Notes under the pieces: model-generated | The model's database searches: none | Told to the model about the DNA's origin: nothing | What the model saw: the letters and a program-made list of their open reading frames with translations, nothing else | Shown: piece after piece, positions 1 through 8,165 of the stretch | Layout of the letters: each line of letters opens with the position of its first letter | Numbering within the stretch: position 1 is the first letter of the stretch | Assembly: GCF_014204915.1 (NCBI RefSeq) | Contig: NZ_JACHMH010000001.1 | Coordinates: 372,001-436,000 of the forward strand | Direction: 5' to 3' | DNA from: Crossiella cryophila | Lineage (GTDB): Bacteria; Actinomycetota; Actinomycetes; Mycobacteriales; Pseudonocardiaceae | Length of the DNA: 64,000 nucleotides | Made by a program: the position numbers and the translations under genes

Positions 1-363
1 GGGGCGGCCCAGCCGCAACCGGCGGGTGAGGCCACCGGCGGCCTTGGCGGACAACAGGAACACCAGCACGGTTGGCAGCAGCGGCAGCACGCCGAGGTCG
101 AAGCCGCGAATGGTCAGCGGCACGTGGTGGGCGGCCAGCCACAGCGGTCCGGCGGCCGAGGAGACCGCCTCCAGCGAGATCACCGCGCGGTCCGCGCTCG
201 CCAGCACCAGCGCGATGACCGCGGCCGATCCCAGGTAGCCCAGGGCGATCACGCCGAGGGACACCGCCAGCGCGGCCCGCACCTGCTGCGCCGCGGTGGC
301 GGGCGGCGCGGCAACGCCGGGGCCCGCAACGCTGCCGTGCGTAGTCGGTCGGAGCACGGTCAC
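1..363 (-). CDS. perM: PerM/DUF6350 family membrane protein, N-terminal part (cut by window start)
   Basis: Only the first 121 codons are present; the gene runs off the left edge. The visible protein has a polar N-terminus of about 30 residues, then a hydrophobic span around residues 32-54 and a second around 88-105, as expected for the start of a multi-pass membrane protein. The assignment rests mainly on order: sucC, sucD, a DUF5336 protein and then this gene matches M. tuberculosis Rv0951, Rv0952, Rv0954, Rv0955 (PerM, a divisome-stabilising protein). The GTG at 363 is the likely start. A hairpin at 435-468 separates it from the upstream gene, so it probably has its own promoter. Confidence 0.7.
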   Translation of the reverse strand, partial: MTVLRPTTHGSVAGPGVAAPPATAAQQVRAALAVSLGVIALGYLGSAAVIALVLASADRAVISLEAVSSAAGPLWLAAHHVPLTIRGFDLGVLPLLPTVLVFLLSAKAAGGLTRRLRLGRP

Positions 364-434
364 CCGGCCACCATCGCACCCCGACCTGGGCGATTCACCG
401 AGGCACGCCGAGCTGACCAGGTATCTGCACACCA

Positions 435-468
435 CCGGGGTGACTCCGAGTGTTCGGAATCACCCCGG
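435..468 (-). terminator. Hairpin terminator after the DUF5336 gene
   Basis: Arms 435-449 and 454-468 pair over 15 bp with one G-T type mismatch around a 4-nt loop. It lies 35 bp past the stop of the gene at 503-1192 and before perM. No clear T-run follows, which is usual for high-GC actinobacterial terminators. Confidence 0.55.
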
Positions 469-502
469 CGTCGCACTGTCCGCTGTGGACGGTGCGGGTG
501 GC

Positions 503-1192
503 TCAACTCTGTTGCGGGCCGCCGAATCCACTGGGCGGGGTGCCCGGGTGCTGGAACTGCCGGGTCGCCTCGGGCGAGCCGAAGGCGCCACCGGCCTGCG
601 GCGGCTGCTGCGGCTGGCCGTACTGCTGCGGCTGCCCGAACTGACCCGGCTGCGGCTGCGGCTGCCCGTACTGCGGCGGCTGCTGGCCATAGGGCGACTG
701 CTGCTGCGGCATCGCGCCCGAGGGCGGGTTCCAGCCACCGGGCTGGCCGCCGTAGGGGTTGACCGGGGCCGAGGGCTTCGGCTCGAACTTGATCATGCCG
801 ATGTCCAGCAGCAACGCCGCGGAGACCGCGCCTGCCTGGAGCACCGCGGCGATCAGCACCACCACGTACAGCCCGGCCACGCTCACCGTGTTGGTGATGT
901 TGACCAGCAGGTCGAGCATGCCGACCACGGCCAGCATGGCCGCCACCCACAGGAACTGCGGCGCCTTGGGCAGCAGGGTCATCCCGGTCAGCACGGCGCT
1001 GGCCAGCATCAGCGCGATGCCGAATGGCAGGCCGAGCCGGGAGACGTCATCGGAGAAGGTGCAGAAGAAGATGACCAGGCCGAGCCCGGCCGCGACCAGC
1101 GCGAGGATCAGGCCGAAGTTCGGTCCGGCGGCTGGCTGCCCCGGCTGCTGCTGGGGCGGCTGCGGCGGCGGAACGCCGAATGGCACGGACAT
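503..1192 (-). CDS. DUF5336 family membrane protein (Rv0954-like)
   Basis: A 229-residue protein with a short Pro/Gln-rich N-terminus, four membrane spans between about residues 25 and 135, and a cytoplasmic-type tail of about 90 residues rich in Pro, Gln, Gly and Tyr. This architecture and the place between sucD and perM match M. tuberculosis Rv0954, a membrane protein linked to the cell-division machinery. The ATG at 1192 follows a GGAGGA ribosome site. The low-complexity tail is the likely interaction surface. Function beyond a probable envelope or divisome role is unknown; the family call is firm, the role inferred. Confidence 0.8.
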   Translation of the reverse strand: MSVPFGVPPPQPPQQQPGQPAAGPNFGLILALVAAGLGLVIFFCTFSDDVSRLGLPFGIALMLASAVLTGMTLLPKAPQFLWVAAMLAVVGMLDLLVNITNTVSVAGLYVVVLIAAVLQAGAVSAALLLDIGMIKFEPKPSAPVNPYGGQPGGWNPPSGAMPQQQSPYGQQPPQYGQPQPQPGQFGQPQQYGQPQQPPQAGGAFGSPEATRQFQHPGTPPSGFGGPQQS

Positions 1193-1296
1193 GACCGGTT
1201 GTCCTCCTCGTTCGAGGTGACCGCGGGTGACGGCTCTGCGCCGGAAACGCTAGCCGATATCGATCGGGTGATACGCCCCGGGACCCCGGAACGACA

Positions 1297-1329
1297 ACGG
1301 CCGGGCGCCCCCGTTGGGCACCCGGCCGT
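1297..1329 (-). terminator. Terminator of the sucCD operon
   Basis: Arms 1297-1310 and 1316-1329 form a 14-bp stem with one wobble position and a CCGTT loop, 25 bp beyond the sucD stop on the minus strand. Confidence 0.7.
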
Positions 1330-1354
1330 GTCCGTCCATAAAGGACTATTGGGC

Positions 1355-2245
1355 TCAGCCCAGGTTCTGCATGATCTCGCGCATCAGCGCGGCGGTCGCA
1401 CTCGGGGTCTTGCCGACCTTGACGCCGGCGGCCTCGAGGGCCTCCTGCTTGGCCGCGGCGGTGCCCGAGGATCCGGAGACGATGGCGCCCGCGTGGCCCA
1501 TGGTCTTGCCCTCCGGCGCGGTGAAGCCCGCGACGTAGCCCACGACCGGCTTGGTGATGTGCTCGGCGATGTAGGCCGCCGCGCGCTCCTCGGCGTCGCC
1601 GCCGATCTCACCGATCATCACGATCGCCGCGGTCTCCGGGTCGTCCTGGAAGGCCTGCAGCGCGTCGATGTGGGTGGTGCCGATGATCGGGTCGCCACCG
1701 ATGCCGACCGCGGTGGAGAAACCGAAGTCCCTCAGCTCGTACATCATCTGGTAGGTCAGGGTGCCCGACTTGGACACCAGACCGATCTTGCCGGGGCCGG
1801 AGATGTCCGCCGGGATGATGCCGGCGTTGGACTTGCCGGGCGAGATGACGCCGGGGCAGTTCGGCCCGATGATCCGGGTCTTGTTGCCGGTGGCGTTGGC
1901 GTGCGCCCAGAAGTAGGCGGTGTCGTGCACCGGGATGCCCTCGGTGATGACCACCGCGAGGCCGATGCCGGCGTCGATGGCCTCGACCACGGCGCCCTTG
2001 GCGAACTTCGGCGGCACGAAGACCACGGTGACGTCCGCACCGGTGGCGGCCATGGCCTCACCGACGGAGTTGAACACCGGGAGCAGGGTGCCGTCGAAGT
2101 CGACGGTCTGGCCACCCTTGCCGGGGGTCACGCCGCCGACGATGGTGGTGCCGGACTTCAGCATCCGCTTGGTGTGCTTGGAGCCCTCGGCACCGGTCAT
2201 GCCCTGGACGATGACCTTGCTGTGCTCGGTCAGGAAGATAGCCAT
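1355..2245 (-). CDS. sucD: Succinate--CoA ligase (ADP-forming) subunit alpha
   Basis: Alpha subunit (296 residues) of succinyl-CoA synthetase, the TCA step that converts succinyl-CoA to succinate with nucleotide triphosphate formation. The CoA-binding Rossmann domain is N-terminal. The ligase domain carries the phospho-histidine motif [10 protein letters not shown] with His about residue 251. Length is normal for the family. It lies 3 bp after sucC, so the two are co-transcribed and probably translationally coupled, giving the alpha-beta complex in equal amounts. Transcription likely ends at the hairpin at 1297-1329. The initiator Met is followed by [17 protein letters not shown], the typical family start. 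Confidence 0.97.
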   Translation of the reverse strand: MAIFLTEHSKVIVQGMTGAEGSKHTKRMLKSGTTIVGGVTPGKGGQTVDFDGTLLPVFNSVGEAMAATGADVTVVFVPPKFAKGAVVEAIDAGIGLAVVITEGIPVHDTAYFWAHANATGNKTRIIGPNCPGVISPGKSNAGIIPADISGPGKIGLVSKSGTLTYQMMYELRDFGFSTAVGIGGDPIIGTTHIDALQAFQDDPETAAIVMIGEIGGDAEERAAAYIAEHITKPVVGYVAGFTAPEGKTMGHAGAIVSGSSGTAAAKQEALEAAGVKVGKTPSATAALMREIMQNLG

Positions 2246-2248
2246 CGG

Positions 2249-3418
2249 TCATGCCCCCGCAGCAGCGAGCTCGGCGGCCTTGTCGGCCGCGTTGTCCATC
2301 GTGTCCACCACGGTAACCAGCGGGTGGTTGGCCTCCGCCAGGATGCGGCGGCCCTCTTCGACGTTGTTGCCGTCCAGGCGGACGACCAGCGGCTTGGTGG
2401 CCTCGTCACCGAGGATGCCCAGCGCCGCGACGATGCCGTTGGCCACCGCGTCGCAGGCGGTGATGCCACCGAAGACGTTGACGAAGACCGACTTGACGTC
2501 GGGGTCGCCCAGGATGATCTCCAGGCCGTTCGCCATGACCTCGGCGGACGCGCCGCCGCCGATGTCCAGGAAGTTGGCCGGCTTGACGTTGTTGTGCTGC
2601 TCGCCCGCGTAGGCCACCACGTCCAGGGTGGACATGACCAGGCCAGCGCCGTTGCCGATGATGCCGACCTGGCCGTCGAGCTTGACGTAGTTGAGGCCCT
2701 TGGCCTTGGCCTTGGCCTCCAGCTCGTTCTCGGCGGCCTTGTCGACCAGCTCGGCGTGCGCCGGGTGCCGGAAGTCGGCGTTCTCGTCCAGGGTGACCTT
2801 GCCGTCCAGGGCGATGATCTTGCCCTGGGGGTCCCGGACCAGCGGGTTGACCTCGACCAGCGTGGCGTCCTCGGCGACGAAGGTCACCCAGAGCTTCACG
2901 ATGACCTCGGAGACCTGGTCGGCCACCTCGGCCGGGAACTTGGCCAGCGCGACGATCTCGTCGGCCTTGGCCTTGTCCACGCCCTTGATCGGGTCGATCA
3001 GGACCTTCGCGAGGGCCTCGGGCTTGGAGACCGCGACCTCCTCGATGTCCATGCCGCCCTCGACGGAGGCCATGGCCAGGAACGTGCGGTTGGCCCGGTC
3101 CAACAGGAAGGAGAAGTAGTACTCCTCCGCGATGTCGGAGGCCGGGGTGACCAGGACGCGGTGCACGATGTGCCCCTTGATGTCCAGGCCCAGGATGGCT
3201 TCCGCCTTGACCTTGGTGTCCTCGGGGCTCTCGGCGAGCTTGACGCCGCCGGCCTTGCCACGCCCGCCGGTCTTGACCTGGGCCTTGACCACAACGGTCG
3301 TGCCGAGGTCCGCCGCGATCGCGCTGGCTTCTTCAGGGGTGCTGGCCACGTTGCCGGGCAACACCGGCACTCCGTGGGCGGCGAAGAGATCCTTCGCCTG
3401 GTACTCGTACAGGTCCAC
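2249..3418 (-). CDS. sucC: Succinate--CoA ligase (ADP-forming) subunit beta
   Basis: Beta subunit (389 residues) of succinyl-CoA synthetase. The N-terminal ATP-grasp domain begins with [20 protein letters not shown], the family signature, and the C-terminal CoA-ligase domain ends the protein. GTG at 3418 is the start, preceded by a GGAGA ribosome site. It is the first gene of the sucCD operon; the promoter must lie in the roughly 100 bp up to the B12-domain gene at 3523. Sequence and length are ordinary and the call is secure. Confidence 0.97.
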   Translation of the reverse strand: MDLYEYQAKDLFAAHGVPVLPGNVASTPEEASAIAADLGTTVVVKAQVKTGGRGKAGGVKLAESPEDTKVKAEAILGLDIKGHIVHRVLVTPASDIAEEYYFSFLLDRANRTFLAMASVEGGMDIEEVAVSKPEALAKVLIDPIKGVDKAKADEIVALAKFPAEVADQVSEVIVKLWVTFVAEDATLVEVNPLVRDPQGKIIALDGKVTLDENADFRHPAHAELVDKAAENELEAKAKAKGLNYVKLDGQVGIIGNGAGLVMSTLDVVAYAGEQHNNVKPANFLDIGGGASAEVMANGLEIILGDPDVKSVFVNVFGGITACDAVANGIVAALGILGDEATKPLVVRLDGNNVEEGRRILAEANHPLVTVVDTMDNAADKAAELAAAGA

Positions 3419-3522
3419 TAGAAGTCTCCTGCGACGCCGGTGTCGGACTGGCAGACCCTATCGACACCAGACCCTTGACACGCGCCCCTACCCGGTGAAG
3501 TCCGTCACCGTGAGCAACGGCA

Positions 3523-3921
3523 CTACTGCGCAGGCACGTTCCCGCGGACCCAGTCCACGATTTCCTGGGTGGTCGCGCCGGGGGTGAAGACCTTGGCCAC
3601 ACCCATCTCGCGCAGCCTGGGCAGGTCGTCGTCGGGGATGATGCCGCCGCCGAAGACGACCACGTCCGCCGCGCCCTTGTCCCTGAGCAGTTCGATCACC
3701 CTGGCGAACAGGGTGAGGTGCGCGCCGGAGAGCACGGACAGGCCCACCACGTCGGCGTCCTCCTGGATGGCGGTCTGCACGACCTGCTCCGGAGTCTGGT
3801 GCAGGCCGGTGTAGATGACCTCCATACCGGCGTCCCGCAGTGCCCGCGCGACCACCTTGGCGCCCCGGTCGTGGCCGTCCAGACCGGGCTTGGCCACCAC
3901 CACGCGAATGCGACCGCTCAT
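3523..3921 (-). CDS. Cobalamin (B12)-binding domain protein, MCM small-domain type
   Basis: A 132-residue stand-alone B12-binding flavodoxin-like domain. It shows the full cobalamin signature: D15-x-H17-x-x-G20 (the His is the lower axial cobalt ligand), then SxL near residue 70 (SVLSGAHL) and the GG motif (GGGIIPDDD). The closest known homologues are the C-terminal domains of methylmalonyl-CoA mutase and small subunits of related acyl-CoA mutases. No large mutase subunit is encoded in this window, so it must either partner a distant subunit or serve as a B12 carrier or sensor. It sits 9 bp downstream of the 3931-5595 membrane-protein gene stop-side neighbour, on the same strand, and upstream of sucCD. 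Confidence 0.9.
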   Translation of the reverse strand: MSGRIRVVVAKPGLDGHDRGAKVVARALRDAGMEVIYTGLHQTPEQVVQTAIQEDADVVGLSVLSGAHLTLFARVIELLRDKGAADVVVFGGGIIPDDDLPRLREMGVAKVFTPGATTQEIVDWVRGNVPAQ

Positions 3922-3930
3922 GCCGGCACG

Positions 3931-5595
3931 CTACTCCGTGAAGCGTGTTTCTGACGAGCGTCGCGACCACGCGACACCCGCCCCGGCGAGCAGCGCGATC
4001 AGCGCGCAGATCCCCGGGAAAAGCCCGATACCGGCAGAACCACCGCCACGGATCGGCAGTTCCGCCACCCGCAGCGCGATCACCAGCGCGGCCCCGGCGA
4101 GCAGCGCGGCGCCGCGGATGGGCCGGGCACGCGGGGCGAGCAGCGCGGCGGCGACCACGGCGGCCGCACCCAGCAGCAGGCCCCAGCTCTCGGTGCGGAA
4201 GTCGCCGAGCAGCCCGCTGGCGAAGTCCGGGCTGTCCACCACCGGCAGCAGGTAGGCGGCCAGCCCCAGCGCGGCCGCGAGCAGCGCCGGCACCAGCACC
4301 ACCCGGTCCGCGCTGATCTCGGACAGGTCCACCGTGTCCTCCCGCTCCACCCCGCCCGCGAGCAGGGTGAGCAGCCCGGCGACCGCCGCGCAGAGCACCG
4401 AGACGATCACCAGCACCGCCGCGAGCACCGCCACCGAGGTCCCGTTGACCTGGCTCAACGCGGTGTCCAGCACGTCGAGACCGGTGACCGGGACCGCCAC
4501 CCAGGCCACCGCGAGCGCGGGGCGGGTGCCGGTCGCGGTGTCCCGGAAGAGCAGCAGCAGGCCCAGCCCGAGCAGGATGAACCCGGCCGGGGCGAGCATC
4601 CGGGAGGAGCCGACGGTCTGGGTGGCGCCCGAGGCGAGCCGGGCGATCGGCAGTGCGCTGGCGGTCACCGCGAGCACGCCGGAGACGGTGGCCAGGACAC
4701 CCGCGGCGAGCTGCAGCCTCTGGTACCCGGCCAGTCCGAACTCGAAGACCAGGTCCCGGCGCAGCCCGGCCACCCAGGCGAAGATCACCAGCGCTGTGAG
4801 CAGCAACGCGGTCAGCAGCGCGCTGACCCCGTGCGGGAAGTCGAACTCCAGGCCGGGCGTGGCCAGCGCGGAGATCAGCGGCACCAGCGTCTGCCCGGCC
4901 ACGGCCGCGACCAGGCCGATCAGCCCGCCCCTGGCCACCGCCGGATCGGCCGCGCTGGCGAAGTACCCGGCGGCGAAGAGCACCGCACCGGCCAGCAGCA
5001 GCGTGCCGGTGAACACCAGCACCGGGGCCTCGGTGATCGCCCGGACCGGCAGGAACGGCTCGGTGGAGCCGAAGGAGGGCAGGAACAGCAGCAGCACGAC
5101 CGCGCAGGCCACGCCCAGCGCGCCGAACATCAGCCCCGGCCGGGACCGCGCGGCCTCCCTGGCCTCGACCTCCCCGCCGCTGCCCGCGAGCACCCCGGCC
5201 GCGGCCAGCAGCAGCCTGCTCAGCAGCAGTAGATAGAGGCCCCCGCTCGCGGAGAGCTGCACCAGCGCGGTCGGCACGAACAACTCCGGCCGGGTCACGC
5301 TCCACGGATCGGTCAGCACCTGGAGGTCGGCCAGCAGCAGTCCGGGCGTGAGCATCGCGGCGGCACGCAGGATCCCGGCCGCCCCGCCGTGGTCGCCACG
5401 CAGGGTCCAGATCAGCGCCAGCACCGCCGGTAGCGCGCTGACCAGCCCCAACAGCAGCCAGGATGGGTAGCTGGGCGGCATCGCGGGGGAAACCGACCCG
5501 ATCAGCGGAGCGAGTGCGGCGAACGGGACCGCGAGTGCGGCCACACCGATCGCGGCGCGTAGCCGGGCGGGCGGGACGGGGGATCCGGACGTCAC
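3931..5595 (-). CDS. Large polytopic membrane protein, function unknown
   Basis: About 554 residues made almost entirely of hydrophobic segments separated by short Arg/Glu loops; roughly 14 membrane spans are visible. No catalytic motif was recognised. An upstream ATG at 5721 would overlap the divergent lipase promoter and add a non-hydrophobic stretch, so GTG at 5595 is preferred. The stop lies 9 bp from the B12-domain gene at 3523-3921 on the same strand, so the two are probably co-transcribed. A transporter or integral envelope protein is possible, but nothing seen decides this. Confidence 0.75.
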   Translation of the reverse strand: MTSGSPVPPARLRAAIGVAALAVPFAALAPLIGSVSPAMPPSYPSWLLLGLVSALPAVLALIWTLRGDHGGAAGILRAAAMLTPGLLLADLQVLTDPWSVTRPELFVPTALVQLSASGGLYLLLLSRLLLAAAGVLAGSGGEVEAREAARSRPGLMFGALGVACAVVLLLFLPSFGSTEPFLPVRAITEAPVLVFTGTLLLAGAVLFAAGYFASAADPAVARGGLIGLVAAVAGQTLVPLISALATPGLEFDFPHGVSALLTALLLTALVIFAWVAGLRRDLVFEFGLAGYQRLQLAAGVLATVSGVLAVTASALPIARLASGATQTVGSSRMLAPAGFILLGLGLLLLFRDTATGTRPALAVAWVAVPVTGLDVLDTALSQVNGTSVAVLAAVLVIVSVLCAAVAGLLTLLAGGVEREDTVDLSEISADRVVLVPALLAAALGLAAYLLPVVDSPDFASGLLGDFRTESWGLLLGAAAVVAAALLAPRARPIRGAALLAGAALVIALRVAELPIRGGGSAGIGLFPGICALIALLAGAGVAWSRRSSETRFTE

Positions 5596-5735
5596 TGCGC
5601 AGATCGTAGGTGAGCCGGGTGGCCCAGGCGCGGCGAATGATCTCCAGCCAACCCTGGTTCGTGCTGGTGGGAACCCACATAAAACGATGCGATCGAGGGC
5701 GGCGAATATGGTCCAGATCACTTACCGTGAGTTGT

Positions 5736-6737
5736 ATGGGCAACGATGCCACGACCGGGTTACTGGGGTTCGCCAGCGGGCTGCTCCAGCAGGCCCGGCA
5801 TGGCGTGGGCGAGGCGTTCGAGGTCTCGTCGGAGACGCTGCGGTTCGTCCGGTCGCTGCTGACCCCTGGCGGGTTGCGCGGGGCGACCATGGAGACGGCC
5901 TGGCTGGCCGCGCACGCGGTGCTCTACCCGTGGGGCGCGCTGACCGAGCAGCTGCGTTCCGAGGGTCCCTACGGCAGCTACCGCACCGACGGGCTGCCGC
6001 CGATGCAGCGCGGGCTGGTCTGCTCGGACCTGGAGGCGGCCGGCACGCCGATCGTGCTGGTGCACGGGATCGGCGACAACCGGTCGATCTTCACCTTCCT
6101 GGCCGCCGCGCTGCGCAGGCGCGGCTTCGGCGTGGTGCACGCGGTGAACTACAGCGTGCTGACCGCGCTGACCGGTGACATCCGGGCCGCCGCGGAGTAC
6201 CTGGGCAGGCACCTGGAGCGGATCTGCGAGCAGACCGGGGCGGAGTCGGTGCACGTGGTCGGGCATTCCCTCGGCGGCGTGATCGCCCGCTACCACGTGC
6301 AGAAACAGGGCGGGGACGCCCGGGTCCGCTCACTGGTGACGCTGGGCTCGCCGCACGCGGGCACGATGACCGCCTACCTGCTGCCCACCCGGCTGGCCCG
6401 GCAGCTGCGGCCGGGCTCCAAGCTGCTCGGCGAGCTGGCCGAGCCCGCACCCGGCTGCCGGACCCGGTTCCTGGCGGTGTGGAGCGAGCTGGACCAGATC
6501 ATGATCCCGCAGCGGACTGCTTGCCTGGAGCACCCCGACCTGGATGTGGTCAACCACCGGGTCCGGGATGTGGGGCACCTCTCGTTGCCGGTGGATCCCG
6601 CGATCGTGCACACGGTGCTCACACATCTCACTCGATCGGATGGATTGAGCCGCCACCCAGTAGCGAATAGAAGTGAGCTGGGTCACATGATCACGGATAC
6701 TGAGTGTCATCTCAGCAAGTCTCAGACTTGTCAGTAA
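5736..6737 (+). CDS. Alpha/beta-hydrolase lipase (class 2 / DUF676-like)
   Basis: A 333-residue serine hydrolase. The oxyanion loop is PIVLVHGIGDN, the nucleophile elbow is GHSLGG (Ser about residue 177), and the Asp and His of the triad are plausibly in SELDQIMIP and VRDVGHLSLP. It resembles triacylglycerol lipases and esterases of the lipase-2 family. An amphipathic N-terminus of about 100 residues precedes the catalytic core; no signal peptide is obvious. ATG 5736 was chosen; a GTG at 5727 is in frame. Neither has a good ribosome site, so the transcript may be leaderless or very short-leadered. It diverges from the membrane gene at 3931-5595. Confidence 0.85.
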   Translation: MGNDATTGLLGFASGLLQQARHGVGEAFEVSSETLRFVRSLLTPGGLRGATMETAWLAAHAVLYPWGALTEQLRSEGPYGSYRTDGLPPMQRGLVCSDLEAAGTPIVLVHGIGDNRSIFTFLAAALRRRGFGVVHAVNYSVLTALTGDIRAAAEYLGRHLERICEQTGAESVHVVGHSLGGVIARYHVQKQGGDARVRSLVTLGSPHAGTMTAYLLPTRLARQLRPGSKLLGELAEPAPGCRTRFLAVWSELDQIMIPQRTACLEHPDLDVVNHRVRDVGHLSLPVDPAIVHTVLTHLTRSDGLSRHPVANRSELGHMITDTECHLSKSQTCQ

Positions 6738-6817
6738 CCCCCGTTCAGCAGAATCTCCGCCCAGGGGTTTGCCCCTAGGGGCGCCGCGCCGTTACTGTCC
6801 CCGGGTCCGTTGTCACG

Positions 6818-6896
6818 GTCCGATCACAAGAGGACACGGAGCCGGTTACCCCGACCAGCTCCACCAGGATCCCCCGCCTGGTTCGTCCAATCGGAC
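6818..6896 (+). promoter_or_regulatory. Candidate three-stem structured leader RNA before the M23 peptidase gene
   Basis: A closing stem P1 pairs GTCCGAT (6818-6824) with ATCGGAC (6890-6896), 7 bp perfect. Inside it are two adjacent hairpins: P2 with GGAGC (6838-6842) and GCTCC (6858-6862) extended by GGT/ACC, and P3 with ACCAGG (6863-6868) and CCTGGT (6877-6882). P1 ends 10 nt before the GGAAGGG ribosome site at 6907-6913, so folding could affect translation. This is seen by eye only; no known riboswitch consensus was matched. Confidence 0.4.
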
Positions 6897-6919
6897 TCCC
6901 CGAGACGGAAGGGCAGGCA

Positions 6920-7708
6920 TTGACTCAGCACCGCTCCCCCGGCGGCGGTCATCCCTCCCACGCTGTCGACGTGGTCGACCAGCAGAAGGGCGAAGTGCGT
7001 CCCCGTGGCGCGCACCGGCTTCCGCCGCCGTCCTCCGCTATGCGTGGCAGGGTTGTCGTAGCAGCAGTCGCAGCAGGCGCGTTTGTCGCCGCAGGGTCAT
7101 CCCTGGGCACCGGCAACGGCACTGCTTCGGCCAATGACGAGGTCACCCCACTGGCCTCCGGCGCAGACGCGTCGGCCAACTTCACCGCCGTCGGCGGCGA
7201 CTCCCTGGAGGTCCTGCCGCTCGCGCGGTCCACGGACTCCTCGGTCGAGTACCAGAAGCTGGCCAAGAGCGAGCGCCTCAAGCAGGACCGCGCGGCCCGC
7301 GACGCCGAGGCGCGCAGGCCCATGTTCGTCTCGCCCGCGAAGGGCGTGTTCACCTCCGGCTTCGGTGGCCGCTGGGGAACCACGCACTACGGCATCGACA
7401 TCGCCAACCGACTGGGCACCGAGATCGTGGCCGTCGCCGATGGTGAGGTCATCGAGGCCGGTCCGGCAAGCGGTTTTGGCCTGTGGGTCCGCGTGCAGCA
7501 CAAGGACGGCACCATCACCGTCTACGGCCACATGGACCGCATCACGGTCAAGGAAGGCCAGAAGGTCAAGGCCGACCAGCAGATCGCGACCATGGGCAAC
7601 CGCGGCTTCAGCACCGGCGTGCACCTGCACTTCGAGGTCTGGAGCCCCAGCGGCAAGAAGATCAACCCGCTGCCCTGGTTGAACGAGCGCGGCGTGTTCA
7701 TCAAGTAG
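6920..7708 (+). CDS. Secreted M23 family metallopeptidase (murein endopeptidase)
   Basis: A 262-residue LytM/M23 peptidase. After a polar N-terminus of about 41 residues comes a hydrophobic export segment ending in TASA, a plausible signal-peptidase site. The catalytic domain (about 135-255) has all zinc and catalytic motifs: HYGID, GHMDR and HLHFEV. Its job is cleavage of peptidoglycan cross-links during growth or division. TTG 6920 is the start, supported by GGAAGGG at 6907; a second Met at residue 42 right before the hydrophobic segment is an alternative. A strong hairpin at 7732-7771 ends the transcript. The position matches M. tuberculosis Rv0950c, between sucC and uvrD1. The leader may be structured (6818-6896). 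Confidence 0.92.
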   Translation: MTQHRSPGGGHPSHAVDVVDQQKGEVRPRGAHRLPPPSSAMRGRVVVAAVAAGAFVAAGSSLGTGNGTASANDEVTPLASGADASANFTAVGGDSLEVLPLARSTDSSVEYQKLAKSERLKQDRAARDAEARRPMFVSPAKGVFTSGFGGRWGTTHYGIDIANRLGTEIVAVADGEVIEAGPASGFGLWVRVQHKDGTITVYGHMDRITVKEGQKVKADQQIATMGNRGFSTGVHLHFEVWSPSGKKINPLPWLNERGVFIK

Positions 7709-7731
7709 CCGGCGCCCAAGCCTGTACCGCA

Positions 7732-7771
7732 CCCGCCCGGGTGTCGCATTCACGTGCGGCACCCGGGCGGG
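7732..7771 (+). terminator. Strong terminator after the M23 peptidase gene
   Basis: Arms 7732-7748 and 7755-7771 form a 17-bp stem with a single wobble pair and a 6-nt loop, 24 bp after the stop codon. Confidence 0.85.
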
Positions 7772-8106
7772 CGCGTGTCCCCACAGTTCCCCGGCCGGTT
7801 GTCTCCCGTCGGACCCGGCGGCCCCCGAAACACGCCGCCCAAGCCCTCAACCGCCGAAGCTCTGTCTCTTGGTAACTACCCGTTGTCCTCCCCGGTTATT
7901 CCCGCCCGATCGGGTGCCGATGACGATCTAACACCGCCCCACCGACAAAACTTCCCGCTCCGCGTCGACGGCTGCCTGTCGAGTTCCTGTTGGGATGGAA
8001 CCGCAGGTCAGGGGGTTGGCCGGAATTGGTCAGGGGCGGTTTTGGATGTCCGGAGGGGCAGCGGCTGCCTGAGGTTGGGCCAAACGGCCGCACCACGCGC
8101 ACAACA
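7772..8106. other. Gene-free spacer between convergent genes
   Basis: About 335 bp between the M23 terminator and the pcrA terminator. No open frame with actinobacterial codon use, no ribosome site and no further hairpin of note was seen. It is somewhat less GC-rich than its surroundings and appears to be a plain convergent intergenic region. Confidence 0.6.
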
Positions 8107-8144
8107 GAACGCCCCAGCACTGCCGAGGCGGCACTGGGGCGTTC
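8107..8144 (-). terminator. Terminator after pcrA
   Basis: Outer stem of 11 bp (8107-8117 with 8134-8144), a 3-nt bulge, then 4 further pairs around a short loop. It starts 22 bp beyond the pcrA stop on the minus strand. Confidence 0.75.
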
Positions 8145-8165
8145 CCGAACGGGTGAGGCGCGGGG

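Noticed and set aside
296-3421. A 1041-codon plus-strand open frame across sucCD
   Set aside because: It is the antisense shadow of sucC, sucD and the DUF5336 gene; its product is repetitive Gly/Asp/Arg/His-rich and matches no family.
6738-6919. A canonical c-di-AMP (ydaO) riboswitch before the M23 gene
   Set aside because: The conserved GGGUGAAU-type segment and the full length are missing. Only a generic structured leader is claimed.
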